Origin: Tenebrio molitor
Taxonomy: Eukaryota > Arthropoda > Insecta > Coleoptera > Tenebrionidae
DNA length: 64,000 nt
Assembly: GCF_963966145.1 (NCBI RefSeq)
Contig: NC_091050.1
Span: forward strand, 6,324,001-6,388,000
Reading direction: 5' to 3'
A program made the position numbers and the translations under genes. Positions 52,249 through 64,000 of the stretch are shown here, piece by piece (position 1 is the first letter of the stretch; every line of letters begins with the position of its first letter). The notes beneath the pieces were generated by a model. That model made no database searches, was not told the DNA's origin, and saw nothing but the letters and a program-made list of their open reading frames with translations.

Positions 52249-55200
52249 TTGTCTAAAGTGTATTACTGGTTTTCTAACCTCCTGGTACATATTTCTCCAA
52301 ATCGTAAACATAAAATTTAGAACAAATTCACCAGAATGGCCAAGAAAAAAACTGTCAAAAAACTAATGTTGTCGAAAGTACGTACGAAAACATATCATTT
52401 TAAGTATAACTCCTCTATTGGTTAAAAAATATAGATATCAAATTTTAAATCAAAAAGTAATATAATTCCAAGAAGTAAGAAAGAACGGTACCGAAAACGA
52501 TCCTCTGGTTCGTTTCAGATTGTGATCTCTATGCTTGGTTGATTCACTATTTACTTTAATTATACATGGCGAATCTTTAAGTCAGATCGTCATGGCTGAT
52601 TGTCCATTGAGAATTAATAGTTTAAAGATAAGTAACTTAAACAATTGTTGCTTATCAAAATGCAAGCCACAAAGTAAAACTTTAAATTTTAAACAGTGAA
52701 TAATAGAACAAAAAAAATTTAATCAACGTTGTACATTGATTCTAAAAATTATAAATAAGCCTCACTTTGTCGCTCAAATGAACAAATTATAATAGCTGAA
52801 ATGTATAATAAAAAATTTTAATTTATTTACTTTTTACCTGATGTCTCGTTAGGTTTCCTTTCTTGAATGATAAATGATATTATCATACATATTTACATTC
52901 CTTTGTATTGGACCGCTTAGAGGGAATTTAGTTTCAACAACTAAATTGTCTGTTTATTTTATCATCTCATTCACGGACATGACAAAATAATTTCGACTAT
53001 AATATTATTTACAATTACTGCCAAAAACTATTAATTCATACGAAAAAAATTGTATATTTTAGAACAAACATTTTCCAGTTACTGAAAACATTAAAAACGA
53101 AGTATGTAGGTATATCTATTTATAGTACTAATGGCCGCAATAAATAGATTTAAAGTTACAACACAACAACATTAGCTAAGTTAACAGCCGTCGAAGTAAA
53201 AAATATATTTCTTATGTTGTTGCCGTTTTAAAATATAGTTATTAAATTTCATGGTGACACTTTTTCGGTATGTGAAACTGAAATAACATAAGCGCAACGT
53301 TCTAACAATCTACTCATGCTTGGAATATTTCAACAATTCATAAAAAATGTATTATGTAAGAAATTTCACTTCATAGAATTTAAATTGTAGTTGAGTAGCA
53401 AAAATCAATAATAACTATGTAGCAAGTTTCTAACAATGTTGATGCTACTACCTACTTTTGTACATACCATTGTCAAAGAAAATCTCCAGAATTATTTGTG
53501 AATAATAATTAAAGACCATCTGCGATCATATAAATTTCTTTATTTCCGTGGGGTTGATTCCTTCTTAAGACGTAACGGCTCCCTCAAATTTACCTGCTTG
53601 TAAAACACCGGATATACATTATTCACCAACAGACGGCCAAAGAGGAAATAGAATTCTCGTACTTTTTAATTATGTAGTTACGTACTATAATTAATAGAAC
53701 TTTATTATTTTCAATTATTAAAGAAATACAATTTTAAAAACTATAAAAATTGTTTAGTTTTCTGTAACTAAAAATATACCTATTCATCCAGAATGTCTTC
53801 ACTTTAGATATTATAATAGCAAATTTACAATAACATGATCTTTAAACATGTGTAAATACCGTGCGATCAAATAAAAAAAAATCAGAGTAGGCGAAAATGG
53901 TGGTTTGAACCAATCAAAGCATCAGAATAGCACAATCCAGGTTCATCCAATATTACTATTATTATTAAATTAACAGATACAAACGTAAAGCATAGTAAAT
54001 TATAAATTAATAACAATTAACTTGTAAGAATACAATATGAGCAACAAGAAAATAAGATAAGGGGCAGTTATAGAAGACAAACAAACCTCCTGAAAACGTG
54101 CAGCGCTTAGCTTCATCAGCCACAGCGGTGATGAAGAGTGAAGAGAGATGTTGCCTAAACTTCAACAAACGAAGTTGTATATGACTTTTCGATTAGAAAC
54201 CATTTCTTAAAATAAAATTCATCTCAATGTCAAAATTGACAAGTGACAGTTTATGACATTACGCTGCAAGTTTTTAGAAATTTTGTTTTCCATGGCTGTC
54301 TCTTACATACTTCTTTTTTCGTTGATCATACCATTCGGAAAATAAAATCAGGGAACGCTGCTACGTTGATCCGGTTGATATACAGAACAGTGAACCATTT
54401 ATTGATATTCAAAGTCGTATTATTTTTTTAACAAATAGAAATATAGTCTTTCATTATACGCCAAATATCATGAATTAGAATTAGAACAAGCGTTTTGCAT
54501 CCTTAAAATCTAAATTTTAATTATTTTCAGTTGCTGAAATACTCGGCACAAATATCTACTATGCAATGAAACATATGTGTGATCAATAATTTTTGGAGCA
54601 TTATTTTTGGACCAGCTATTCCGCAACACACCTCTGGTGCGCCCCACCTTGCATTCAACAGGTGAACCGGCGTTACCTGTGGTTCTCTTCGTCATGTACC
54701 CTCAGTAAGCGATCAACAATAAGCGGGCGACAAGTGGCGAAGGAGTTCGTTATACCGAGTGCCTTACTGACTATACTCTCCATACACCATAGTGTCTCTT
54801 CGTGGATTGTTAAGAGATTGTTAATAGTTCATGGTTAGCACAACTCAATTATAAAAAAGTGAATGTGTGCAATATTTGCCCGGCATATACAGCATCCGGG
54901 AGGATTTCTCATCGCATCGATTAATGGTGGGTCATCGTCGTCTTAAAAAATATTTTTGTCACAGGCAATGGAAATTTTCATTGTTCATATTTTGATATTT
55001 TAACAAAAAAAAAAAACAAAACCTGGCTGAAACGGGTTTTTCTAAAATAAGACACCCACTCATATGGGCATCTAACAAAGGAACTGAAAGACGATTTTAT
55101 GGCGGATGAATAAATCACAGAAGAAAAAAAGTTATAAATACACAAACCAATATTTGCATATTTACCAAAGTTTTATGTAAGCCTACAAATATGTTGGTTC

Positions 55201-57456
55201 ATAAAATAAATCTCCTCTAAATGTTATCGTTCACTGGCCAGAGTTGAGTAATGTTTATATAATTGCATTTTAAAATTTAAGACCTCAAACCAGACTTCAA
55301 AATCTGTGACATTTCAAAACTGTACTTCACCGGATCTACAACAGTTTTTTCCAGATCCATTCTGAAGACTACAAAAAAAAATATATGGTAGTCTAATAGG
55401 ACTGAACATTCCGCTTGGATAATAAAATTCTCTTGTAGTTAATAATTTTATATCTTCCTCGTCTTTATTATATGGTGATCAATCAATAGTATCATTCTTC
55501 TGCCTTAAACTATTGGTGACAAAAACTGAACTTATAGCAATTAAATAATAAATCACATTTAAGACTTTAATTCATTCAAAAGCAATCCTTTTGTTCTTGC
55601 GCGAATTAATTTTCTGTAATAAAGGTCATCTAACAATGTAACGAAAAAAGCAAACGAAAGGATAGTTCACACAACACATATAAACCACAGTCTGTTACTG
55701 GTGAATTTGAAAGCCCATTTTATTTCACCATTCACGATTAATTAAAATGTTTTGCTTGTGATAATTTAATTAAAATATGCTAATCATCGATAAAGAAATA
55801 TTGTAATTTAGAACTCGAAATTATTTTGCATTGTACGTGTAACTCGAGCATCTCGTAAGAAATATTTTAATTTCAAAATTAACGACTAGGATAGAAAACG
55901 GAACTGAAAGAATGTACAAACTCTAAATGTGTAAATGACAAATTAGTTGCCCGCTTAAAACTTTTACTTGTGCTTATTGCTTTACGTTCACTTTTAAACT
56001 GAATTATTAGAATACATTAAGCTTTCTTCGTAACTGATTAGCTTAATCATTAGCCAAACGTGTTATTTGGAGCATCCATACATGAAAACATTTGATTAAT
56101 AACCGCATTTGAAAAATAAAATATTGATGTAACATGCTATTTACAAATTAGCGTTTCTTTATTTCTGATTTACCCTTTTCAGGTGGCCCGTTCGCAACCT
56201 GCTACCTTAAACAGCGATTACATTTTTTAAAGGCGGTAGACAAGTGCGACACTTTATAACATGATATAGTGTGTCCATCCTGCATCGTCAACAGGTGAGT
56301 TAAATTCAGTCGTATTGTAAGGACCGATAATCACATTATCGCTAAGTTAGCCGTCACTCGTTAATAAAGAAACTCAAATGAACTTAATGTAAAATTCAAA
56401 TTTGTACGACTGTTAGACGAACAAACAATTAAGCCAATGCAACATTTGAAATTTTCTTGTTTACTTTCTCACTGTGCATTTTTGCCATTAGATACGATTT
56501 GTTAATTTTCCTACCGAAACTGGAAAGGTAGGTACTCGCTTGAATTTCAATACAAGTGGGTCGACAAATTTGCATTTTAACCAAGTAAGTTCTGTGTGAT
56601 AAATTATTTTGGTTCGGTTCTTGAAAAGGTTACGTAAAGGTTTCTTCAATGATACGTTTTAATTATTTGATTAGAACGCTCCAAACCAGAATTAAAAGAT
56701 GCTTAAATTTCAGTTCAAAAATGACTTAAGTGAATCTAATTCAGTGGCGATAAAAAAACACATTTCTCTTCCGCAATGGCTGTAATAACAATAATTACCA
56801 AATTCGACAGGTGACGGGTGGCTTTTGCACTTCCAATATTTTGATATTCATATCTGGAGCCGGAAATTCCGGGACAGAGTTGCTTAATCATATTTTTCTA
56901 TTACTGAAAAAAATTAACATAAATCGTTTAATAAACTTCGCTCTTTAATTAGACATCGAAAACGTGGCAGGTTTTTCAATCCTTTCGGTTTTATTTGTCG
57001 ATTAATTACCACTAATAAAAAAATACAACGTGATTGAAAATGATTGTTATCATCTTGTAGCGATTAGTTTTGTGAATTCCCCACAAGCCAATTAGCCCTA
57101 ATTGCATATTTTACTGTTTGCAGTTGTACCTCCCACTTATCGCGGTCGAATTTGCAATGCAAAAAGTATGTGCACTCCAGAGCGACGATGATTTTTCTAA
57201 TCTGCAAACATTTGACCTCTGAAAGTCTGACTTCTCCAACACACTACGGTTCTGAGAACATTTCAGTCCGTACCTAACAGGATGTTATACTGTGCTCAAT
57301 GACCGATGACTAATCAGTATGTCCATGGCAAACGTCTCTTGTCCAATGAACAGCTATGGGTTAGCCCGATCGACCGTGACCATTTTTAAATTTTGGCCGC
57401 ACTGCATCATAAAGAACAAAATCATTAACCAATCCTCAATCCTCACCGACTAATTT

Positions 57457-57474
57457 CGTAACCGTACGGTTACG
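57457..57474. repeat. 18-bp perfect palindrome
   Basis: CGTAACCGTACGGTTACG is its own reverse complement and stands in front of GC-rich AGGCGCGAAACGCGG. It could bind a dimeric transcription factor or be chance; nothing else marks the site. Confidence 0.5.
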
Positions 57475-60400
57475 AGGCGCGAAACGCGGAGACTTCAACA
57501 GTACATTAGAAAACGTACCCGCAGATCTATGACAAAACTGCAGTAAACACGGGTTTTAATGCAACTATTTGCGCACACTTTCTAATAGACAAGAAATATC
57601 AAAATGAACGTTATCTCCTTATTATGGATGCAATGAACTCCCAGTACAAATAGAAATCAAAACTGAGACCGCTAGTGAAAATAATTTACGACTTTCATTT
57701 GGTACTCCCCAAGGTCATAGCGCATTTTAAAAATTACCACCGGCTGCTGTTAAGATCACATAATAGGTCACAGTATCATGTCCGAAATTTGAAACTTGTG
57801 AAATGTCACAATTAGTTATTTGAACCCACGTGAACAACATGTGTAATAATTGCCGTCACAAAATCGGTGACCACTAAAATAGCATTGACTTCGAAGCTAA
57901 TTTACATTGGCTAGTGGCGGTTATGCTAATTAGCTTCAAACGTTGTTCTAGAAATTGGCAGTTTCGAATTACATGTAAGCAATTCGATTTATTTTTAACA
58001 TGTATGTATTTATCTGTTTTCTCCACTTTGTTAACGACAGGGAGTGGATATTTTAATGTCATTTTAATATGGGTCAAAAATCCAAGTCATTATGTTCTGA
58101 CATTCTTATTACATACTTATTTCATACAGTGACTATAAGTATTTACCTGAATCCACAGCAATAGCAGAAATTACCGCTAAGGATCGTCACAAGGGAATAA
58201 GTGATAAAGTGATAAAAGCCCTTCATGGTTTGTTGCTTATATTTTATATTCTCATACTAGAATCAGCAAATGACAGACACGACGTATGCATTCGTGACTA
58301 AGTAAAATTTCTTCACTCATCTGTGGTAATTAATCATAATAGTCTTCCAAATATTGAAGAAATTAACACCAGATGGCATTATGGAACTAAATGTCAAGCA
58401 TCACTTGTCATATACATATAAATTGTTTTTAAATGTTTGAACCTGAGTAGAAATGGCGCAGAATTTGACTTAAAATTTCAAAAGTAAAATTACACAAGTA
58501 TACCTACCTTAAAAATACGTCTTTTTATGATTGTGCAAATACAGTTTGACAAAAATTTTAGTTAGTAATGCTAACAGGAAAAGTAAAAGAAAATGAAGAT
58601 GTCGTTGGCTTGGCGATGATTTATGGTTATGTTTGTAATAAACAAATTTTAAAAAGGAACGCCACTTTCAAAACGCCATAAACAATTTTGTCATTGTAAA
58701 GTTATCAAATGTTAATAGCCATATCTGCAAGATAGGTTCACACTCTATTATAATACAGGTGTCAGGAGGAAGTGGGCTGTAGTGCCACACAGCAATAATG
58801 AAAATCGCATAATAATTGATATAAACGAAGACAAAACTCACCTCACAGCGACTCTAACTGTAAAAGATGACCACAATAATTCTCGTGTTCTATTTTACAA
58901 TAAATTGCGATGTAAGAATTTTGAGTTGTTTCGCGCGGTGTTTCCGCAATAACGTTAATTAGACGTGAAAAAGCAACGACATCTTGGCATCAGAGATAAA
59001 TTACAAAATCAATAACTAATGATAAACAGAAATTATGGACGCAGTTTGTTCGTAGGGAAAAATACTCGGCGCGTCACTTATTTGTTTGATTAATAGTTCT
59101 TGGGTTTTTGCTCCCGGAGCAAGTGTTTACGCCATAATGAAGCATAATTGTTCTGTGCTTTTCTACAAAACAAACAAAATGATTGGCTTTGTAGTTGCTC
59201 CACGTGAAATATTCGTTCGAGTGTTCAATGTGATCACAGATAATGATGTTAAACTACATGATCTAAAATATTAAGAGATTCTTAAGTTATTAATTATAAA
59301 AAAAGACATTGGTATCTGGTACACTGTTATAGTTCACAGGTGTTCTTTAAACCTTTTGATGAGGTCAAGGTCAAAACAATGCAAAACTCGTTTATATTAA
59401 TTAAATTTATTTTTGTTGGTTAATAAATGTTTTCAGTTATGCTAAAGATTTAAAAAAATCGTAATCAATCATTTCTTAATCACTTTTAAACTAATTTAAT
59501 TTATTACTAATTATAATGATTTTCTTGGCCTTTTTACAAAATTTAATTGTGTCAATGACTTCCCAGTCCTAAACTCATTTTAGCAAGGTTGGTTCAATAA
59601 GAACCTGAAACGATCATGTTTCTCTTGATTGTTATCGAAAATCAGAATTCATATTTCCAAAATTAACGCTTTTACTTTTTGATTTAACTTCAAACTTGCT
59701 TTAAGAGAATGAGCTTTCTCTTGAATCCAGAGTAGGTACATTATTCAAGTTTAACTCAAGTGTGTGTCTAAACCATCACGTAATAACCAATAAGTTTGGA
59801 TTTAATATAACCTAAGGCTATTTAAACTAGTATTTAAATATTAGATGTGGCAATAAAAAGTACGGAAAAAACGTGATGAACATATGTCGTGATGTGCTAC
59901 ATTTTTATGCTTCGCCTAAATATAAGGTAGTGAACCGTGCATTTAGAGAAAAAACAAAATTTAGCACTTATCACAAAGTAACAATTTGAGTAATTACTGC
60001 TATTGTATTTAAATACACTTAAGTCGAAAAAAACGAGCAAATTCATGACATTGTCGTATATTTAGACACGATTTCTATTGGACATCAAACTCAAAATCTA
60101 GTAGGTATACTCGTACTTATTTCGTAGATAAACAACATTTTTCCTCCAGTTATAACAATCTGATAACGCATTATTATAGCAGACCACAAGAAAATATGTT
60201 AATTTCTAATAACTAAAACATAATAAAAAAATCTGTTGACTTTAAAAGTAAATTAACGAACAAGCCGTTCACTTTCTTTTACATTTTTTATTAAAAAACA
60301 CCAGTTTTGCTTTCGGAACCAACTTCAGATTTCATTTGTACATACATAATCAGATATTATTTTACGTCAGTAAAAATGTTAACCCTAAAACTGTCCCTTA

Positions 60401-63400
60401 TCAGTTCATTTCTTGATAGGTAATCTTAATAGATATCTAATTTTAATTTAATTAAGACCACACCAAGTGGTTCCAGCCTCCATACCTAAAGAATATACTC
60501 AGGATCCTTGTAATGATTTGATTACCCTAAGACAAAGTCAAAGTAACAACGTTACAGCGTGATTGGTTTTTAAGTCTATTAATTATTACATGTGGAGTAG
60601 AAATCATAATCAATTTAACTTCCTCAGACATTCCTGGCAAAAACAAATGAGCTTGATGCAACTGACCTTTGTAATATATCCGTTAACTTCATTCGAACAT
60701 GGTGTAAAAAACTTGTATGGACTATAAAATTTTTAAAACAAATAACAATAACTTCTACAAAACAGTCATGTCTAGTTTCTTTAAAATTTTTAGTGCAGGT
60801 GTTTGCCCCTTTGTGACAGGAATATATAAAGCCTCTTTGTCCTAACCAGTTTTCAGGACACATGATTATTAAATATGTCACTTGAGAGAGTGTAGCTTAA
60901 TCTGACTACAATATTAGTACCTACTTGCGTGGTTTTGAATACACAAAAATATTTCTTTTCAAGTAAAACCATGTTGCTGAAATGTGTTCACTTTCTTGTC
61001 TCCACAAACATTGGGCTATTTTAAAGGACATATATATTTTATTATCAGTTTATTTTTGAACGTCCTGTGGACATCAAATGAATTGTCTAGGCTCTGTTCA
61101 ACTGTTGACGATTTCTGACGGAAAATGATTTCTGTTTTAAATCTTATCGTAACGTCTAAAAACACCTGTGTGTGTGTTTTTTGTACTATAAGAACGTAGT
61201 ATTGTTTCTTTCATGAATGAAATCAGAAAAAAATCCGTTTCAGTAGTCTCGTGTTATGAGATATATGAAACTCTCACATTACACGCTTGCCTTAGCACCC
61301 TTCCACAAAAAGTACACAACAATCAATTGTAAAACATCTAATTTAGGGCATTCATCTCACAGGACACTGACCTGAAAATATGTGTACGTGCAAATAAACT
61401 CGTCATTGTTACAAAATTGCAGTAGTGAGTCAATCGTTTTTTCATTTTCACGAGTATTTCGCATAAATTTACCAATAAGCAAAATGACACTATTCGTCAA
61501 TTTGTAGGTAAATAAAACAATGGTTTCGCCAACAGAAACCTCGACACAAGAATGCTTGAAAATTACCGCAAGATTTGATGCAATTTACATTAAAGAGGCT
61601 ACGGTTGATTAGCCTGGTACGATTTGCAAGGACGTACTTGTAATATACCATACACTATATAGACCAACGCCTTCAGCAAATATCTTGAATTTCACTTTTA
61701 CTTAGAGACAGCATTTGAATGTGTAATAACGGTACAAGAAGCTTTTATAATAATAAAACAGTTGTTGAAGGTAACAATAAAAAAAAAAACATAAAAAACA
61801 AATTCCACGACCAACGCTCAAGTGTAAATAGATTATAGCACATCTCCAACAAGGAAGCGATAAATATTGAACTCAATTAAATTATGGTTTATGGCTATGA
61901 CGAACCGCACAAATTGACTACTCCATGAAATATTGTGGAAAATCGTGTAATTAAAACTGTAGGTTTCAAATTTTGCTAAAGGTGAACAACAGCTTCACCT
62001 TAATAGGTACCATCTGAAAGTCAATTTACACAACCATTTATTTTCAGAACGAGTTTTGAATGATAAGAGGAAACATTTTCCTTGCAGTTTTACTTTCTAT
62101 GGTCGGGAAACCTTGGTCAGTTTTTTCATCGTCAATGTCGGAATATTATCGTTGAAATTAAGTCGTTAATTAACTGTTCCAAAATTTAATTAAGATCGAT
62201 TAATAAAAGATAGTAAAAACTTTGTATAGCCTCTTACGTAACGAAATCAACTTACCTTAAAGGTAAAGTGACATAATAGTCAAATCACAAATGAAATGTA
62301 TTTCAGAAGTGAAATTCGAGGGGAAAATGTGGATAGAAAGACAATTTTTTTGAGGTGAGCGTGTACGCGACCTCAGAAGATGCACACAAAGAACCCAAGT
62401 GAAGAGAGTTCAACGTGCAGTCACGACACAAACTTTGAACTGTCGCCTTTTTTTGCGGCAATTTCTCATCATATAGCACCAGAAGCTCTTCAGAACTGGT
62501 TATCGTCGTCTTAAACCTACTTAGTGCATATTCACGATTTGCCTTGGTGTGTCAAACTACCAATTAAAGAAATTAAAACCCTTTCAAATAAAATCAGGTT
62601 GATTGATAACAATTACTTGCTCTAATTGTAATTACGATATTACTCTGTGTTGCAGTTTCAGGCCGACTGGTAAGACCAGTTGTCAGCTTATTGCATCACA
62701 AATGAGATTATTTTTTAAGTTAACTACAATACAAACATTGACATATTGACATCACCTACGATTGTGACTGGCATCAAATGTACAAATTGTCACCGCTTAG
62801 GTATTTTTATCTGCTGAGCAAGCAACATGACTATTGATTTTAAGAATTTTTATCGCAAACTTATTAAGCAAAAGACGTCAAGAATGCATGACTGAAAACT
62901 ATAAGACAAGAAATAATTACTTAACACCAAACAGGTGATCAATACGAGCGGTTGGTTTTTGCTGTTTTAACATTATTAAGTTAGAATGAAACTGAACACA
63001 TTCCTCCAACGACAATGCTATTGTATGAATATGTAACAGGAACCGTTTTGCACATGGAGACCTCTCATATAAGGAGAGGTTGTCCTTCAACCGTTCTTTA
63101 TCCATTCATAAGCAGGATAATATTTGACACGTCATAGTCTGTTGCAACGGTTTTCCTTGCTTCAAGATATTAACAGATACGAGAAATTTAGCCGACGCCT
63201 TTGTCTATAAGAATGATGTGTACGACATAGTTTAACAGATGATTTGACAATTGATAAAAATCATTAATTTGATAATTATATGTTAGCAGTCGCAGAAGTT
63301 TGTAGAGAACAGAGAAAGTGACCAAAAAAATACCTGAAACTTCAAGTAACCAATCAAAGAGCTCTAATTACAGAAGTAGACTTGTGTCTTTCTCGTAAAT

Positions 63401-64000
63401 ATAAAGGAAAGTTACAGCTTCTAGCAAAAAACATGCTGGTAGCAATTACTATTTTTGCAATACATTTAACAAAAGTTACCACGTGTAAAATTTAGACAAG
63501 GACGTTATTAAAACAATGAACACGCATCAAATTATTAATTAGCGAATTGAGCAACTGGACAAATTTCACAAAAAAAATCTCGAGATATTGCACAATTAAG
63601 ATAACGCAAACATTACAAAGACTTAACGTTAATGATGCAGTTATAGTTTACCACAAGTACAATATAGAAAATGATGATGTCTTTGTTGTTGCGACGAGGA
63701 GTTAAAAATACCCGAATCATAATTATTGTTGATCGAAGCTTATTGAAATCTTGAAGGTCGCAGTCTGAAATTAGCACTTAATGTGTAAATCTGCAAACAC
63801 GTTCCATATAATCGTTATTAATCATAAACTGGTATTTAAGTTTAAGTCGGAGTCAAAACTTTTCCAACGGTTCTACTAGTTGTGTCACTCTTTCTGAAAA
63901 GCACTGTTTATGCATCATTATAATAAAACCACCAAAGCAATCGTACAAAACGGTGTTATGAATTTTTCCAAGTATTAACGTTAAATCCCCCGGTTCTGTT

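Larger units (their letters stand above)
51002..64000. other. 13-kb region without supported coding gene
   Basis: Reading frames are all under about 90 codons and none has a known motif. MITEs occur at 51403, 51921 and 52203. A possible non-coding exon (56183-56294, flanked by TTTTCAG and GTGAGT) has stops in all three plus frames. The region could be intergenic, or an intron or 5' region of a large gene lying to the right; the sequence does not decide. Confidence 0.45.

Noticed and set aside
54510..54838. Overlapping frames of 61 and 81 codons
   Set aside because: The two strands are open together, neither has a motif, and no exon context was found.
60624..60881. 85-codon minus-strand frame
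   Set aside because: No recognisable domain, and cysteine and histidine spacing follows no zinc-binding pattern; probably chance.
62917..63105. 62-codon minus-strand frame
   Set aside because: Charged but without a recognisable family, signal or splice context; not enough to call a gene.

Overview
The window is a strongly AT-rich, intron-bearing insect genomic segment. The evidence is secreted JHBP/takeout-family genes with short GT-AG introns, a BEL/Pao LTR retrotransposon and many short inverted-repeat elements (MITEs). A beetle or other holometabolous insect is plausible, but the sequence alone does not fix the species. Coordinates below come from reading the DNA by eye: splice sites, frames and terminal repeats.

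The core (4.7-45 kb) is a cluster of seven genes of the juvenile-hormone-binding-protein / takeout (JHBP) family. In order they are 4738-5996 (+), 8533-9695 (+), 13113-13960 (-), 16466-18215 (-), 20166-23742 (+), 24428-34902 (+) and 40664-44990 (+). Every one can be assembled from a signal-peptide exon, a Cys-x9-Cys exon and a C-terminal helix exon, giving intact proteins of 243-272 residues. Exon lengths are almost invariant (about 80, 241, 134, 150 and about 155 nt; first intron in phase 1). The two minus-strand genes lack introns 2 and 4. The 24-35 kb gene lacks intron 3 and has an extra intron inside the 241-nt exon. Only the middle exons of these genes look like long reading frames; the signal-peptide exons are too short to stand out and were found from splice donors.

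The 9.2-kb first intron of the 24-35 kb gene holds a complete BEL/Pao element (26318-32608). It has 269-bp LTRs that read as identical, a CTGTA target-site duplication, a primer-binding site matching tRNA-Tyr, an uninterrupted 1742-codon gag-pol frame and a polypurine tract. It is a recent and possibly active insertion, in the same orientation as the host gene. The same intron also holds a 498-bp inverted-repeat element and a nearly perfect 175-bp hairpin MITE that ends 60 bp before the exon-2 acceptor.

At 48654-51001 (+) lies an eight-exon, 509-residue major-facilitator transporter resembling SLC18B1 (vesicular polyamine transporter type). The remaining 13 kb (51-64 kb) has no coding gene I can support, only a few MITEs and a palindrome. 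Other intergenic space is rich in repeats: a tRNA-like SINE at the left edge, Tc1/mariner remnants, at least nine MITE-like elements with visible inverted ends, and unusual arrays of 16-bp units, one pair of which is arranged head to head.
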